Assembly: GCA_963545265.1 (NCBI GenBank)
Contig: CAUUHY010000004.1
Span: forward strand, 1 to 64,000
Direction of reading: 5' to 3'
DNA from: CAJPPJ01 sp963545265
GTDB taxonomy: Bacteria > Bacillota_I > Bacilli_A > RF39 > UBA660
Length of the DNA stretch: 64,000 nt
Under the pieces are notes generated by a model that saw nothing but the letters and a program-made list of their open reading frames with translations, made no database searches and was not told the origin of the DNA. The position numbers were made by a program, and so were the translations under genes. The first letter of the stretch is position 1; each line of letters starts with the position of its first letter. This document shows positions 8,790-18,424 of this stretch, one piece after another.

Positions 8790-10055
8790 TTACTTATTTA
8801 AATCTTTTAAATTTTCAAATAATTTATGTATTCTTGTTTCGTATTCTAAAGCTTTTTCTCCACCAAAGTTATATACTAAATCTTCTTTAGTCATATGATT
8901 TTTATCTGCTAACTCTTGAGTTCTAGCTTCAATTTCTTCTTTAGTAACTGTGATTTTTAATTCTTTCTCTAATTCTTCAGTAATTAAACGATTTAATACA
9001 TTTTTATTTGCTTCTGGATCAAGTTGTGTATTCATTTGTTCAAGTGTTAATCCAGTAAGTTGCATATACATGTTTATATCCATTCCTTGAGCATTAATTG
9101 CTTTTTCAAATGAATCAAAAATTCTAGATTTTTCTTCTTCTATCATTTCTTTTGGAATTTCTACTTCAGTATTTTCTGCTATATTTTTTAATATTTCATC
9201 TATATACTTATTGTCTGCAGCTTTTTCTTTAGATTCTTTTATTTCTTTTTCTACATATTCTTTTAAAGATTTTTCATCAGTCACATCTTCGATATTTAAA
9301 TCTTCAAATAATTCTTTATCAAATTTTCTAACTTCTTTTTCTTTAACTTCATTAATTTTTACATAGAATTCTACTTCTTGTCCTTTTAGACTTTCTTCAT
9401 GATAATTTTCTGGAAATTTAATTGAAAAAGTTTTTTCATCTCCTTTTTTCATTCCTATTAATTCATCTTCGAATCCAGGAATAAATGAATTGCTACCAAC
9501 TTCTAAAGAATAGTTTTCTGCTGTTCCACCAGGGAATGGTACTTTATCTTTCATGCCTTTAAAATCAAAAAGTACAAAATCATGTTTTTTAATTTTTCCA
9601 TCCTTAACTACTAATTCAGAATATCTATCTAATAGATGTGATATTTCATGTTCTATTTCCTCTTTAGTAACTTCTACTTTATCTTTTTTTATTTTAAACC
9701 CTTTATATTTTTTAATTTTTACTTCTGGTTTATAAATAAAACTAAATTCAAATTCTACGTGATTTTTATCTATCGCTTTAACATCAACTGTTGGTCTTGC
9801 TGCAATTTTTTCACTATCTACTTTTTCAAATGCTTCTTTATATGCATCATCTACAACAGCATCTATTGCATCATTATATAAAGACTCAATTCCAAATTTT
9901 TTAAGGAATACATCTTTTGGAGCTTTTCCTTTTCTAAAACCTTTTATTTCTACCTTTTTAATGTTTTTTTCACATGCTTTATCTATAGCTTTTTGCCATT
10001 TTTCATCTTTTACTGTAATTAGTATTTTATTTGTAGTTTCACTCTTTTTTGCCAT
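8790..10055 (-). CDS. tig: Trigger factor (ribosome-associated chaperone)
   Basis: A 421-residue trigger factor, which binds the ribosome exit tunnel and shields nascent chains. The N-terminal ribosome-binding domain holds the signature region GFRKGKAPKDVF; the FKBP-type peptidyl-prolyl isomerase domain (about residues 150-245) contains FKGMKDKVPFPGGTAENY and GFEDELIGMKKGDE; the C-terminal substrate domain follows. Length is near the usual 430. The ATG follows AGGTGA. It is monocistronic or terminates here, with its own terminator before the hrcA control region. Confidence 0.95.
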   Translation of the reverse strand: MAKKSETTNKILITVKDEKWQKAIDKACEKNIKKVEIKGFRKGKAPKDVFLKKFGIESLYNDAIDAVVDDAYKEAFEKVDSEKIAARPTVDVKAIDKNHVEFEFSFIYKPEVKIKKYKGFKIKKDKVEVTKEEIEHEISHLLDRYSELVVKDGKIKKHDFVLFDFKGMKDKVPFPGGTAENYSLEVGSNSFIPGFEDELIGMKKGDEKTFSIKFPENYHEESLKGQEVEFYVKINEVKEKEVRKFDKELFEDLNIEDVTDEKSLKEYVEKEIKESKEKAADNKYIDEILKNIAENTEVEIPKEMIEEEKSRIFDSFEKAINAQGMDINMYMQLTGLTLEQMNTQLDPEANKNVLNRLITEELEKELKITVTKEEIEARTQELADKNHMTKEDLVYNFGGEKALEYETRIHKLFENLKDLNK

Positions 10056-10087
10056 TCTTTCACCTCATTTAAATATTCTATATTAAT

Positions 10088-10110
10088 TTTTATAACTTTA
10101 CAAGTAAAGT
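10088..10110 (-). terminator. Possible weak terminator after the prepilin peptidase
   Basis: A 6-bp stem (10095-10100 with 10105-10110) precedes a short interrupted T-run on the minus strand, directly after the peptidase stop. It is weak and could be chance in such AT-rich DNA. Confidence 0.35.
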
Positions 10111-10112
10111 GA

Positions 10113-10856
10113 TTATAACCAAGTAAGAATACTGATTAAATCTAGTTTACACACATATATTATAATCGTTGCAAGAAGTATAAAAGGACCAAAAGCTATC
10201 TTAGAATTTTTATTTTTAACAGTTGCATAAAATGCCGGAGGAAAAGCTAAAAATGAAGATATAAAAAATGCTAATAATGCATTGTAATTAAGAAGTAAAC
10301 CAACAAAAAACATCAGTTTTATATCTCCTCCTCCCATTGCATCTTTCTTTAAAATACCACCTATAACTTTAGCAAATATATAAGTAGATATAATAGATAT
10401 AAAAGCTACTAAAATATTTGAATATAACCCCTTAATTATAATTAATATTAAAGTAAAAATTATAGTGGCTATAGTTACTTCATCTGGTATTATCATATAT
10501 TTAAAGTCACTATAAATAACAATAGAAAAATAGCTAACTAGTATTAGCATAAGCAATAAATCTATAGTAAAACCATATAAATAATAAGATAAAGCAAAAC
10601 TTAATCCAGTTAAAAGTTCAATAAAAGGATATAACAGACTTATTTTTTCACCACAATTTTTACATTTCCCTTTTAAAAAGACATACGAAAAAACAGGTAT
10701 TAATTCTAAAATACCCAATTCTTTCTTACATTTAGGACACATTGATCTTTTAGGGTTTATTAAACTTATATTATTAGAAAGTCTATACGCTACTACATTA
10801 TAAAACGATCCAAATATAAGACCCATAATAAAAAATATTACTATCATTTTAAACAC
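10113..10856 (-). CDS. Prepilin peptidase / N-methyltransferase (type 4 prepilin leader peptidase)
   Basis: A 247-residue polytopic membrane aspartic protease that removes the leader of type IV pilin-like proteins and methylates the new N-terminus. The N-terminal cytoplasmic loop has both zinc-type pairs CPKC and CKNC. The two catalytic aspartates are in YSDFKYMIIPDE and in the GGGDIKLM motif. Homologues are PilD, GspO and ComC. It follows the PilC-like gene by one base. Likely substrates in this window are the two pseudopilins at 43.4-44.6 kb, whose KGFTL cleavage motifs are exactly the kind this enzyme cuts. Confidence 0.92.
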   Translation of the reverse strand: MFKMIVIFFIMGLIFGSFYNVVAYRLSNNISLINPKRSMCPKCKKELGILELIPVFSYVFLKGKCKNCGEKISLLYPFIELLTGLSFALSYYLYGFTIDLLLMLILVSYFSIVIYSDFKYMIIPDEVTIATIIFTLILIIIKGLYSNILVAFISIISTYIFAKVIGGILKKDAMGGGDIKLMFFVGLLLNYNALLAFFISSFLAFPPAFYATVKNKNSKIAFGPFILLATIIIYVCKLDLISILTWL

Positions 10857-10857
10857 C

Positions 10858-12312
10858 TTAAATTTGATTATATAAACTAAACATTGGAACGATTACAGCA
10901 AGTAAAATAAAACCAATAATAGTTGCTAAAAACAAAATTATAAATGGTTCCATAAGAGATTTTAATGATGAAGTTTTAGCTTCGTGAATATCAGCAAAGT
11001 GAGTAGATACTTTACTCATCATTTCTGGAAGTTGTCCAGTTGCTTCTCCAGTTGCAAGCATTTCATACGCTACTATAGGAAAAGCCCATTCACCTTTAAA
11101 AGTTTCACTTATTTTAGCTCCTTTGGATAACCCTATTAAAGTTCTATAAATTATTGATTTATATACCTCATTTGTAGTTATAGCTGATAAAATTTCCATA
11201 CTATCAGTAATAAATACTCCATGATTAAGTAAAGTAGCAAAAGTTCTAGTTAAATTAGATACTTCATTACAAATAATAAGTTCTCCAAAAATAGGAAATT
11301 TCATAAATACTGTTTGAACTTTCTTTTTAAACAATCTATTGTTTTTATAAAACCATATAAACATCGATACGCTTATAATTAAAGCAATAAATAAAAACAA
11401 ACCATATTTTTGTATTAAACTAGACATTTGAAGAACAAAGATAGTTATTCCTGGTAATTTTCCATTAACACTACTAAACATATCTTGAAACTTAGGAACA
11501 ACTTCAGTAAGAAGAAACACTACTGCACCTATTGCTACCATAAAGATAATTAACGGATAAGATAAAGCCGCTCTTAAAGAACGTTTGTTTTTATCTATTT
11601 TTGTATAATAATCTGCCATTTCATCTAATACAGATGGTAAATCTCCAGTAAGTTCAGAAGTTTTAACCATAGATATTAAAAACTCTGGGAACACTTTACT
11701 TTGCAAGCTTAAAGCTTTAGAAAAAGTATCTCCGCCTACTAAAGAATAAACTATTTTTGAATATACTTTCTTTTCATATGGTTTAACTGTTTGTTTTACC
11801 ATAATTCTAATACCATCAACCAAAGTAATACCAGCTCTTAAATATGTAGCAAGTTGAGTTAAAAAGAATGCTAAAGTATCTGCTTTAAATTTACCACCAA
11901 TATTGATATCTATATCCCACTTTTCTCTAGGTTTAATGGATAAAACATCTTCGTATTCACCTTCTAAGAAAACTTTAACAGCTTCTAGGCTTGGTCCTTC
12001 AAAACTTCCTTTAATAGTTTCACCAAATTCATTTTTAACAATATAATTAAATGAATAATTTTTGTTTTTTTCTTCTTTTAAAGTTATTTTATTTTTAAAT
12101 TCGGCACTTTGTTTTTTAACTTTGTCAAGTTCTTGATTAAGTTCTTCTCCATCTATTTTATCTACTGATGAAAAATCAAAACCTTGACTTTTAATTTTCC
12201 TTTTAATAAAAGTAATACCTTCCGTAGAATATTTTATTAAAGTAAACGGAAATAATAAAACTTTTTTAAATCCCACTAATACTATATTGTTAGTTTTTAG
12301 TTGTCCAACCAT
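10858..12312 (-). CDS. Type IV pilus / type II secretion platform protein (PilC/GspF/ComGB family)
   Basis: A 484-residue inner-membrane platform protein. After a poorly conserved cytoplasmic N-terminus (1-150), two repeated GspF domains are visible (about 160-285 and 360-480), each ending in hydrophobic segments; FLTQLATYLRAGITLVDGI and the second-copy LTRFATLLNHGVFITDS-like region are family hallmarks. The protein is longer than the usual 400 residues because of its N-terminal part. No assembly ATPase (PilB/GspE/ComGA) is adjacent, so the pilus machine is dispersed on this chromosome. Confidence 0.9.
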   Translation of the reverse strand: MVGQLKTNNIVLVGFKKVLLFPFTLIKYSTEGITFIKRKIKSQGFDFSSVDKIDGEELNQELDKVKKQSAEFKNKITLKEEKNKNYSFNYIVKNEFGETIKGSFEGPSLEAVKVFLEGEYEDVLSIKPREKWDIDINIGGKFKADTLAFFLTQLATYLRAGITLVDGIRIMVKQTVKPYEKKVYSKIVYSLVGGDTFSKALSLQSKVFPEFLISMVKTSELTGDLPSVLDEMADYYTKIDKNKRSLRAALSYPLIIFMVAIGAVVFLLTEVVPKFQDMFSSVNGKLPGITIFVLQMSSLIQKYGLFLFIALIISVSMFIWFYKNNRLFKKKVQTVFMKFPIFGELIICNEVSNLTRTFATLLNHGVFITDSMEILSAITTNEVYKSIIYRTLIGLSKGAKISETFKGEWAFPIVAYEMLATGEATGQLPEMMSKVSTHFADIHEAKTSSLKSLMEPFIILFLATIIGFILLAVIVPMFSLYNQI

Positions 12313-12356
12313 ACTTATATCCTCTATAGCATTATAACATAATGTAGATACTTTTT

Positions 12357-12388
12357 AATAAAAAAAAGAATAATAAATATTATTCTTT
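12357..12388 (-). terminator. Terminator overlapping the SPFH gene stop codon
   Basis: A perfect 10-bp stem (12365-12374 with 12379-12388), four-base loop, then at least seven T on the minus strand. The stop codon of the SPFH gene (12380-12382) lies inside the stem. Confidence 0.8.
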
Positions 12389-13267
12389 ATCATTTAACAT
12401 CTCTTTTAAAGTTGCTCCAATAGTTGCAACATTTTGTAAATTAGATGGAACTATTATTTTTGTTGCTGTTCCATTAGCAAGATTTGATACTGCTTCTAAA
12501 CTTTTTAAAGTTAAAACTGTTTTATCAGCTTTAGCAGAATTTAATATTTTTATCCCTTCTGCTTCTGCTTGTTTTATTTTTATCAAAGCTTCAGCTTCCC
12601 CTTCAGCTTCTTTTATCTTTTGTTGTTTAATTGCTTCTGCTCTTAAAATAGCACTTTCTTTTTCCCCTTCAGCTATAAGAATACTAGATTTTTTTTCACC
12701 TTCTGCTTTTAAGATTTGTTCTCTTCTTTCTCTTTCAGCTCTCATTTGTTTTTCCATAGCTTCTTGAATATCTCTAGGTGGAATTATATTTTTAACTTCA
12801 ACTCTATTAACTTTTATTCCCCATGGGTCAGTTGCTTCATCTAAGATAATCTTCATTTTAGAATTAATTATATCTCTTGAAGTTAATGTTTCATCAAGTT
12901 CTAAATCCCCAATTAAGTTTCTAAGTGTTGTTGCAGTTAACATTTCAATTGCGTTTAATGGATTATCAACTCCATATGTATAAAGTTTTGCATCTGTAAT
13001 TTGAAAATATACAACCGTATCTATATGCATAGTTACATTATCTTTTGTAATAACTGGTTGTGGATCAAAATCTCTAACTATTTCTTTTAAATTAACTCTT
13101 TTAGAAATTCTATCTACAAATGGTAACAAAAAATGTAAACCATTATTCCATGTCTCTGAATAACTTCCAAGTCTTTCTATAACAAAAGCTTGTGCTTGTG
13201 GCACTATCTTTACTGATGATACTACAACTATAAGTAGTATACTTATCATTATAATTCCTGCTCCCAT
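12380..13267 (-). CDS. SPFH/band 7 membrane protein (stomatin-like)
   Basis: A 295-residue protein with one N-terminal membrane anchor (about 1-20), an SPFH domain (VPQAQAFVIERLGSYSETW onward, to about residue 190), then an Ala/Glu-rich coiled coil with repeated AEGEKE/AEGEAEAL motifs. Such proteins oligomerise at the membrane and scaffold proteins in lipid microdomains. It starts 3 bases after an NfeD-type gene, the classic SPFH/NfeD pairing seen across bacteria. It belongs to the stomatin (QmcA/YbbK) subgroup. Confidence 0.92.
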   Translation of the reverse strand: MGAGIIMISILLIVVVSSVKIVPQAQAFVIERLGSYSETWNNGLHFLLPFVDRISKRVNLKEIVRDFDPQPVITKDNVTMHIDTVVYFQITDAKLYTYGVDNPLNAIEMLTATTLRNLIGDLELDETLTSRDIINSKMKIILDEATDPWGIKVNRVEVKNIIPPRDIQEAMEKQMRAERERREQILKAEGEKKSSILIAEGEKESAILRAEAIKQQKIKEAEGEAEALIKIKQAEAEGIKILNSAKADKTVLTLKSLEAVSNLANGTATKIIVPSNLQNVATIGATLKEMLNDKE

Positions 13268-13270
13268 AAA

Positions 13271-13690
13271 TTACACCTCCTCTACTTCTAATTTATTGGA
13301 ATCAATTTTCTTTATTTTTACTATTTTTCCTTTATCTATTTCTTTTTTAGAATAGCATCTCCATTCTTTTCCATCTACTTTTACTATTCCAAAATCATTT
13401 AATTTAACTTCTTTTATTATCTTACCTTCCATATCTAAAATTCTATCAAAATTAGTTTTTATATTTTTAGGTCTTAATAATTTAACTACAATTGGTCTTG
13501 TAAATATTAATAAAATACTAGATGTTATAAGTACTATAAGTAATTCTATGTATAAATTATTAAGTCCAAATGATTTTAAAATAATAGTTAATATAATAGA
13601 CGGTATAAACCATATACTAACAAGTCCATATGTTATTAGTTCAAATATTATTGCAAGAACTAATATAATTATCCAAATTCTTACATCCAT
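13271..13690 (-). CDS. NfeD-like membrane protein
   Basis: A 139-residue protein with about three hydrophobic segments at the N-terminus and a soluble C-terminal OB-fold (about 80-139) with the MEGKIIKEV...GIVKVDGKEWRC pattern typical of short NfeD proteins. These partner the SPFH protein encoded directly downstream and are thought to affect its assembly or membrane quality control. Its ATG overlaps the stop of der as TAATG. Confidence 0.85.
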   Translation of the reverse strand: MDVRIWIIILVLAIIFELITYGLVSIWFIPSIILTIILKSFGLNNLYIELLIVLITSSILLIFTRPIVVKLLRPKNIKTNFDRILDMEGKIIKEVKLNDFGIVKVDGKEWRCYSKKEIDKGKIVKIKKIDSNKLEVEEV

Positions 13691-14991
13691 TATTTTTCCT
13701 CTTTTTTACCTCTAAATTCAAGTATTATAGGTGTTCCAGTAAAATCAATACTTTCCCTAATTCTATTTTCTAAATATCTTTTATAAGCAAAATGAATTAA
13801 ATTATCATCGTTTACTCTAAATAAAAACTTAGGTGGTTTACTTCCAATTTGTGATACAAAAAATATTTTTAATCTCTTCATCTTATATGTTGGAGGTAAT
13901 TTCATTTGATAAGCTTCCATAATTAAATCATTTATTACACTAGTCTTAACTTCTTTAGTAATAGATTCTTTAACTTTAGATACCATAGGTAGTATATTAC
14001 CTATTCCTTTTTTAGTAACATTTGATGTAAATATTATCGGAGCATAAGGAATAAATTGAAATTCATTTCTTAACATTTTTATGTAATCTTCTTTATTTTC
14101 ATCACTTAAATCCCATTTATTTACAACTATTATGATACCTTTTCCTTTTTCTAGAATATATCCTGCTATATGTTTATCGTGTTCTATAACACCTTCTTCT
14201 GCATTTATCACAAGTAAAGCTATATCAGAATCTTCTATACTCTTAATACTTCTCATATATGAATATTTTTCTATATTTTCATATACTTTCCCTTTTTTTC
14301 TAAGACCAGCTGTATCTATAAGACAGTATTCTTCATTATGATATTTAAGTATAGTATCAACTGAATCTCTTGTAGTACCAGCTATAGAAGAAACTATAAG
14401 TCTATCTTCATTAAGTAGTGAATTAACTAAAGAACTCTTACCAACATTTGGTCTTCCAACTATAGATATTTTTAATAAGTCAGTTTTTTCTTCTTCTTTG
14501 ATAACTAAGTAACTAGTTATCTTTTCACAAAGTTCATACATTCCCATGTTAGATTCACTAGATACTTCAACATAATTTTCAAAACCTAATTCATAAAAAT
14601 CATATTTATGTTCTTTAAAATCTTTTGAATCTACTTTATTAATTGCAACTATTATAGGTTTTTTAGTATTTCTAAGTAAGTTTCTAATATATAAATCATC
14701 ACTTGTTAAACCTTCTTTTCCATCTACTACAAAAACAATAACATCTGCTTCATCTATTGCTATATTAGCTTGTATTTTTATTTCTTCATTAAATGTTAAT
14801 TCTTCTGAATCTATCCCACCAGTATCTATAAGTTTAAATTTATAATCTTTAAAATAAGCATCTTCATATATTCTATCTCTTGTTACTCCAGGAGTATCAA
14901 GTACGATAGATTTTCTTTTTTTAATAAGTGCATTAAATATAGTACTTTTACCTACATTTGGTCTTCCAATAAGTGCTACTGTATTAGTCAT
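13690..14991 (-). CDS. der: Ribosome biogenesis GTPase Der (EngA)
   Basis: A 433-residue tandem GTPase needed for 50S subunit maturation. Two G domains are present, each with GRPNVGKS (near residues 8 and 180), DTPGV/DTAGL switch motifs and NKVD/NKWD specificity motifs; a KH-like C-terminal domain follows. Length is canonical. It overlaps engB by 8 bases, so two ribosome-assembly GTPases are co-transcribed. Confidence 0.97.
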   Translation of the reverse strand: MTNTVALIGRPNVGKSTIFNALIKKRKSIVLDTPGVTRDRIYEDAYFKDYKFKLIDTGGIDSEELTFNEEIKIQANIAIDEADVIVFVVDGKEGLTSDDLYIRNLLRNTKKPIIVAINKVDSKDFKEHKYDFYELGFENYVEVSSESNMGMYELCEKITSYLVIKEEEKTDLLKISIVGRPNVGKSSLVNSLLNEDRLIVSSIAGTTRDSVDTILKYHNEEYCLIDTAGLRKKGKVYENIEKYSYMRSIKSIEDSDIALLVINAEEGVIEHDKHIAGYILEKGKGIIIVVNKWDLSDENKEDYIKMLRNEFQFIPYAPIIFTSNVTKKGIGNILPMVSKVKESITKEVKTSVINDLIMEAYQMKLPPTYKMKRLKIFFVSQIGSKPPKFLFRVNDDNLIHFAYKRYLENRIRESIDFTGTPIILEFRGKKEEK

Positions 14992-15580
14992 TTTCTTTTT
15001 CCATTAACCTTTCCATATAATTTAAAACTTCTTCTTTTCCTAATTTAGAAACTGATGAAAATAAAACTATATTATCTCCAACTACTATATCAAATGCTTT
15101 CTTTAAAATTTGTAATTGTTGTTGTTTTTTACTACTTCCTATCTTATCTGTTTTAGTAAATACGATAGTTGTAGGTATTTTATAATGTTTTAAGAAGTTA
15201 TACATTAATAAATCATTTTCTGTAGGTTTAATTCTAAAATCTATAAGTAAAAACACTCTTTTTAAATTTTGTCTTTTCATTATGTATTCTTCGATCATCA
15301 AACCAAATTTTCTTCTTTGTTCCATACCAGTTTGAGCATATCCATAACCTGGAGCATCTACCAAATAAAACGAATCATTTATCAAATAAAAGTTAATAGT
15401 CTTAGTTTTACCAGGTTTTTCTGAAGTTCTAGCTAAATCTTTTCTATTTATTAAAGTATTAATAAAACTACTTTTACCAACATTACTTCTTCCAACAAGT
15501 AAAAACTCATCTTTACTACTTTCGGGATATTGACTTTCTCTTACTGCAACAGCATCTAATTTTACACTAGTTATTTTCAT
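14984..15580 (-). CDS. engB: Ribosome biogenesis GTP-binding protein YsxC/EngB
   Basis: A 198-residue small GTPase for large-subunit assembly. P-loop GRSNVGKSSF, switch DAPGYGYA, and TKTDK specificity motif are all present. I start at the ATG at 15578-15580, which has AAAGG seven bases upstream; an in-frame GTG 15 bases earlier is also possible. It overlaps the end of the DHH phosphoesterase gene by 14 bases. Confidence 0.95.
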   Translation of the reverse strand: MKITSVKLDAVAVRESQYPESSKDEFLLVGRSNVGKSSFINTLINRKDLARTSEKPGKTKTINFYLINDSFYLVDAPGYGYAQTGMEQRRKFGLMIEEYIMKRQNLKRVFLLIDFRIKPTENDLLMYNFLKHYKIPTTIVFTKTDKIGSSKKQQQLQILKKAFDIVVGDNIVLFSSVSKLGKEEVLNYMERLMEKEND

Positions 15581-16517
15581 TTTTATACCTTTCACATTCT
15601 TTATCTAATAAGTTAAATAGTTTTTCGACATCTTCTTTTTTCTCTATAACTGCACCAGATGCTAAAGGATGTCCTCCACCATTAAATGCTTCACATACTT
15701 TATTTATTATAGGTCCTCTACTTCTAACACTTATCTTATATGTTTTTTTATTTTTATCATAAGTTGCTATAGACCATACTAAAAGCTCTTTTATATTACT
15801 AAAATTATTTACGACATTGCCACTTACAGCTTGGTCAACTTCATATTTAATTAATATTTCTTCTTCAATAATTATTGAAGCCATATTATTTTCTGTAATA
15901 TTAAAATTATTTACTATATATCCTTCAAATTTAACATCTCTAATACTTCTTAAATAAATATTTTCATATATCTTTTTCATATCTAAATTATAAGTATTAA
16001 TCAAATCATTTGCTTTAACAAGTAAATTTTCTCCAAGAGAGAACAAAAATCTTCCTGTATCAGTAATAATTCCATACATTAAATAACTTGCTATTTCCGG
16101 ATCAAACGGATAATTTAAAGCTTTAAATAAATCATATAAAACTTCACAAGTACTTGATTTATTAGTTTCTATAAGTTCTACATTAGAAAAAGTATCAATT
16201 AATGGATGATGATCTATTTTTATTATTTTTTTATATTTAGTATAATCTGCTACATCTATTCTAGAAAAATTAGGATTATCTAAAACAATTAAGAGGGTAT
16301 TATCATCAACTTTTTCTTTATCTAATTTAGGTAAAAAATTAAATACTGACGAAGTAGCTCCTACTGCTAAAATATTTTTATCAGGATATTTTAAACTCAA
16401 AGAATACTTAAGTGCTAACTGACTTCCAAGTGCATCTAAATCAGGTCTTACATGTCTTGCTATAACTATATTAGTGTATTTTTTTATCTCTTCATCTATT
16501 AATTTATATTTATCCAT
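15567..16517 (-). CDS. DHH-DHHA1 phosphoesterase, NrnA-like
   Basis: A 316-residue phosphoesterase of the nanoRNase/pAp phosphatase type, which degrades short oligonucleotides or cyclic-dinucleotide breakdown products. Motifs seen: HVRPDLDALGSQ (motif I), LDNP (motif II), KIDHHP (the DHH motif), TDTGRF, and the DHHA1 GGGHPLASGA near the C-terminus. Manganese-binding residues are all in place. Length matches B. subtilis NrnA. It is co-transcribed with thiI upstream and engB downstream. Substrate (nanoRNA versus pApA) is not decidable here. Confidence 0.9.
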   Translation of the reverse strand: MDKYKLIDEEIKKYTNIVIARHVRPDLDALGSQLALKYSLSLKYPDKNILAVGATSSVFNFLPKLDKEKVDDNTLLIVLDNPNFSRIDVADYTKYKKIIKIDHHPLIDTFSNVELIETNKSSTCEVLYDLFKALNYPFDPEIASYLMYGIITDTGRFLFSLGENLLVKANDLINTYNLDMKKIYENIYLRSIRDVKFEGYIVNNFNITENNMASIIIEEEILIKYEVDQAVSGNVVNNFSNIKELLVWSIATYDKNKKTYKISVRSRGPIINKVCEAFNGGGHPLASGAVIEKKEDVEKLFNLLDKECERYKNENN

Positions 16518-16548
16518 AATTACCTCAACTACTTATATTTTAACACAT

Positions 16549-17721
16549 TTATAACAAATCTTTATAATCTTCTTTTTTAGGAATATTTATAATTAGTAGA
16601 TTATCTACTGCTTCTTCTTCTAATTTTTCATAATCATACTTAGCTTCTGTTTCTTCACATTTATTAATATTTGGATTTATTACAGGATGTGTTGGTACAA
16701 ATAAAGTACAGCAATCTTCATAAGGTCTAATACTAATATCGTATGTATCTATATCTTTTGATATTTTAATTATTTCTTCCTTATCAAAACAAGCAAGAGG
16801 TCTTACAACAGGTATATTAATAACACTTTCAATAGTTCTCATACTAGTTAGTGTTTGACTTGCTACTTGACCAATAGATTCTCCATTAACTAAAATCATA
16901 TGTTTATATTTTTTTGTTATCTTTTCTGAAATTCTATACATTGCTCTTCTCATAAGAGTAACACCATAATCAGGTGATGCATTTTTATAAATAGTTTCTT
17001 GAATAGTTGTAAAATTAACTATAAAAAGTTTTATATTAAATCCATATTCACTAATTTTATTTGCTAAATCTATTACTTTTTGTCTTGCCGCTAAAGAAGT
17101 ATGTGGTAAAGATTCAAAATAAACTAAGTCTATAGCTATACCTTTTTTTAAAGTTAAAAAACTTGCAACCGGTGAATCTATTCCTCCACTTAACATAACT
17201 AAAGCTTTATTTTGTACACCTACTGGATATCCACCTAAAGCTTTTTTCATATCAAAATATAAATATGCATAATCTTCTCTTATTTCTACATAAAAGATTT
17301 TGTCTGGATTATTGACATCTACTTTTAAATTAGTTTTAGATAAAAGTAAAGCACCTAACTTACTAGATATCTCCATACTATTTAAATAAAAGTTTTTATC
17401 ACTTCTTCTAGTTTCAAATTTAAAAGTATTAATATTTGGTAAGTTTTTTATTAAAGTATCTATAATATCATTTAAATCTTTATTACATTTATAAACTATA
17501 GAATAAGAATATATACCAAAAGTTTTACTCAAGATATCTTCTACCTTCTTTTCATCTTTATCATTACACTCTATAAATATTCTAGAATAATTATATTTTA
17601 TATCACATTCTATATCAGATAATTTAGTTTTTATATTATTAACAAGTTGTTTTATAAAAGCTTTTTTATTAGTTTTTTTTAATGATAATTCACCATATTT
17701 TATAAGAAACATTTTATTCAT
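16549..17721 (-). CDS. thiI: tRNA 4-thiouridine synthase ThiI
   Basis: A 390-residue enzyme that adenylates U8 of tRNA for sulfur transfer. It has the N-terminal ferredoxin-like/THUMP region (about 1-165) and the PP-loop MLSGGIDSPVAS near residue 180. The rhodanese domain of the E. coli form is absent, as is normal for Gram-positive ThiI, which also takes sulfur from a partner cysteine desulfurase. No desulfurase gene is next to it. It is the first gene of the operon thiI-nrnA-engB-der-nfeD-SPFH. Confidence 0.95.
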   Translation of the reverse strand: MNKMFLIKYGELSLKKTNKKAFIKQLVNNIKTKLSDIECDIKYNYSRIFIECNDKDEKKVEDILSKTFGIYSYSIVYKCNKDLNDIIDTLIKNLPNINTFKFETRRSDKNFYLNSMEISSKLGALLLSKTNLKVDVNNPDKIFYVEIREDYAYLYFDMKKALGGYPVGVQNKALVMLSGGIDSPVASFLTLKKGIAIDLVYFESLPHTSLAARQKVIDLANKISEYGFNIKLFIVNFTTIQETIYKNASPDYGVTLMRRAMYRISEKITKKYKHMILVNGESIGQVASQTLTSMRTIESVINIPVVRPLACFDKEEIIKISKDIDTYDISIRPYEDCCTLFVPTHPVINPNINKCEETEAKYDYEKLEEEAVDNLLIINIPKKEDYKDLL

Positions 17722-17757
17722 AATCTCTCCGTTTCGTTTAATATTTTATTATAAATA

Positions 17758-17786
17758 TTGTTATTTTTCCATCTTTTTTATATAAT
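17758..17786 (+). promoter_or_regulatory. Sigma-A promoter for the plus-strand pair
   Basis: TTGTTA (17758-17763), 17-base spacer, TATAAT (17781-17786). Predicted transcription starts near 17793, only about a dozen bases before the ATG at 17806, which has a GGAG ribosome site. Confidence 0.75.
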
Positions 17787-17805
17787 GTATAATATAGGAG
17801 AGAAT

Positions 17806-18057
17806 ATGAAGGACATGACTGTAGAAGTAAATGAACTTAATAGATCAGTAAAAGTGCTAGATTTGTTAAAAATAGCAGATCGTGAATATTTAGTAGTTCA
17901 AGAATTAGAAAGTGAATTAAATCCTAAAATTTTTTTTGTTAGACTTATAAAAGATAATTTCAATAGACAGTTAATTCAAACTATTAAAAGTAAATTTGAA
18001 TATAATCAAGTTGTATTAGAATTTTCAAATATATTAAAGAAAGTGTTAGGTATGTAA
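17806..18057 (+). CDS. Hypothetical protein, 83 aa
   Basis: I do not recognise this gene. It encodes a small soluble protein beginning MKDMTVEVNELNRSVKV and ending in a Leu-rich helix; the middle (EYLVVQELESELNPKIFFVRL) looks like alternating beta strands and resembles the small DUF1292-like proteins only loosely. The ATG at 17806 follows TAGGAG; a frame-open upstream Met would precede the promoter-defined start. It is followed after one base by another unknown gene, and the two form the only plus-strand operon in the window, with its own strong promoter and terminator. Confidence 0.7.
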   Translation: MKDMTVEVNELNRSVKVLDLLKIADREYLVVQELESELNPKIFFVRLIKDNFNRQLIQTIKSKFEYNQVVLEFSNILKKVLGM

Positions 18058-18058
18058 T

Positions 18059-18424
18059 ATGTATGATAAATTAACTGAAATAGAAAGTTTATTAAAAAAT
18101 AACAATATTAATGAAGCGTTAATCAAAATAAATTCATTAAAAGAAGAGTTTAACACAAATAAAGAAAATACTTCTGTAACTAATAATCAAGAACAAGTAA
18201 TAAAAAAAGAAGATGTTGATAAAAAAATAAAAGAATTTCAAGAAAAAGATAAATTAACTGAACCTATCATTTTTGAATTTTTAAAAACAAATTATGACAA
18301 ATATATAGCTAGTGAAGATAGAATAAATAGATTAAATAACTTTGATATTAATCAAACTAATCAAGATATAAAACCTCAAAATCTTATGCCAGATTTTATA
18401 AAAAAACAATTAGGTAATATGTAA
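18059..18424 (+). CDS. Hypothetical protein, 121 aa
   Basis: I do not recognise this gene. The protein is charged, rich in Lys, Asn, Glu and Ile. An N-terminal helix pair (about 1-30) is followed by a low-complexity polar stretch (30-60), then KIKEFQEKDKLTEPIIFEFLK and a C-terminal MPDFIKKQLGNM. No signal peptide or membrane segment is seen, so it is probably cytoplasmic. It begins 1 base after the 83-aa gene and ends at a palindromic terminator shared with comEB. Confidence 0.7.
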   Translation: MYDKLTEIESLLKNNNINEALIKINSLKEEFNTNKENTSVTNNQEQVIKKEDVDKKIKEFQEKDKLTEPIIFEFLKTNYDKYIASEDRINRLNNFDINQTNQDIKPQNLMPDFIKKQLGNM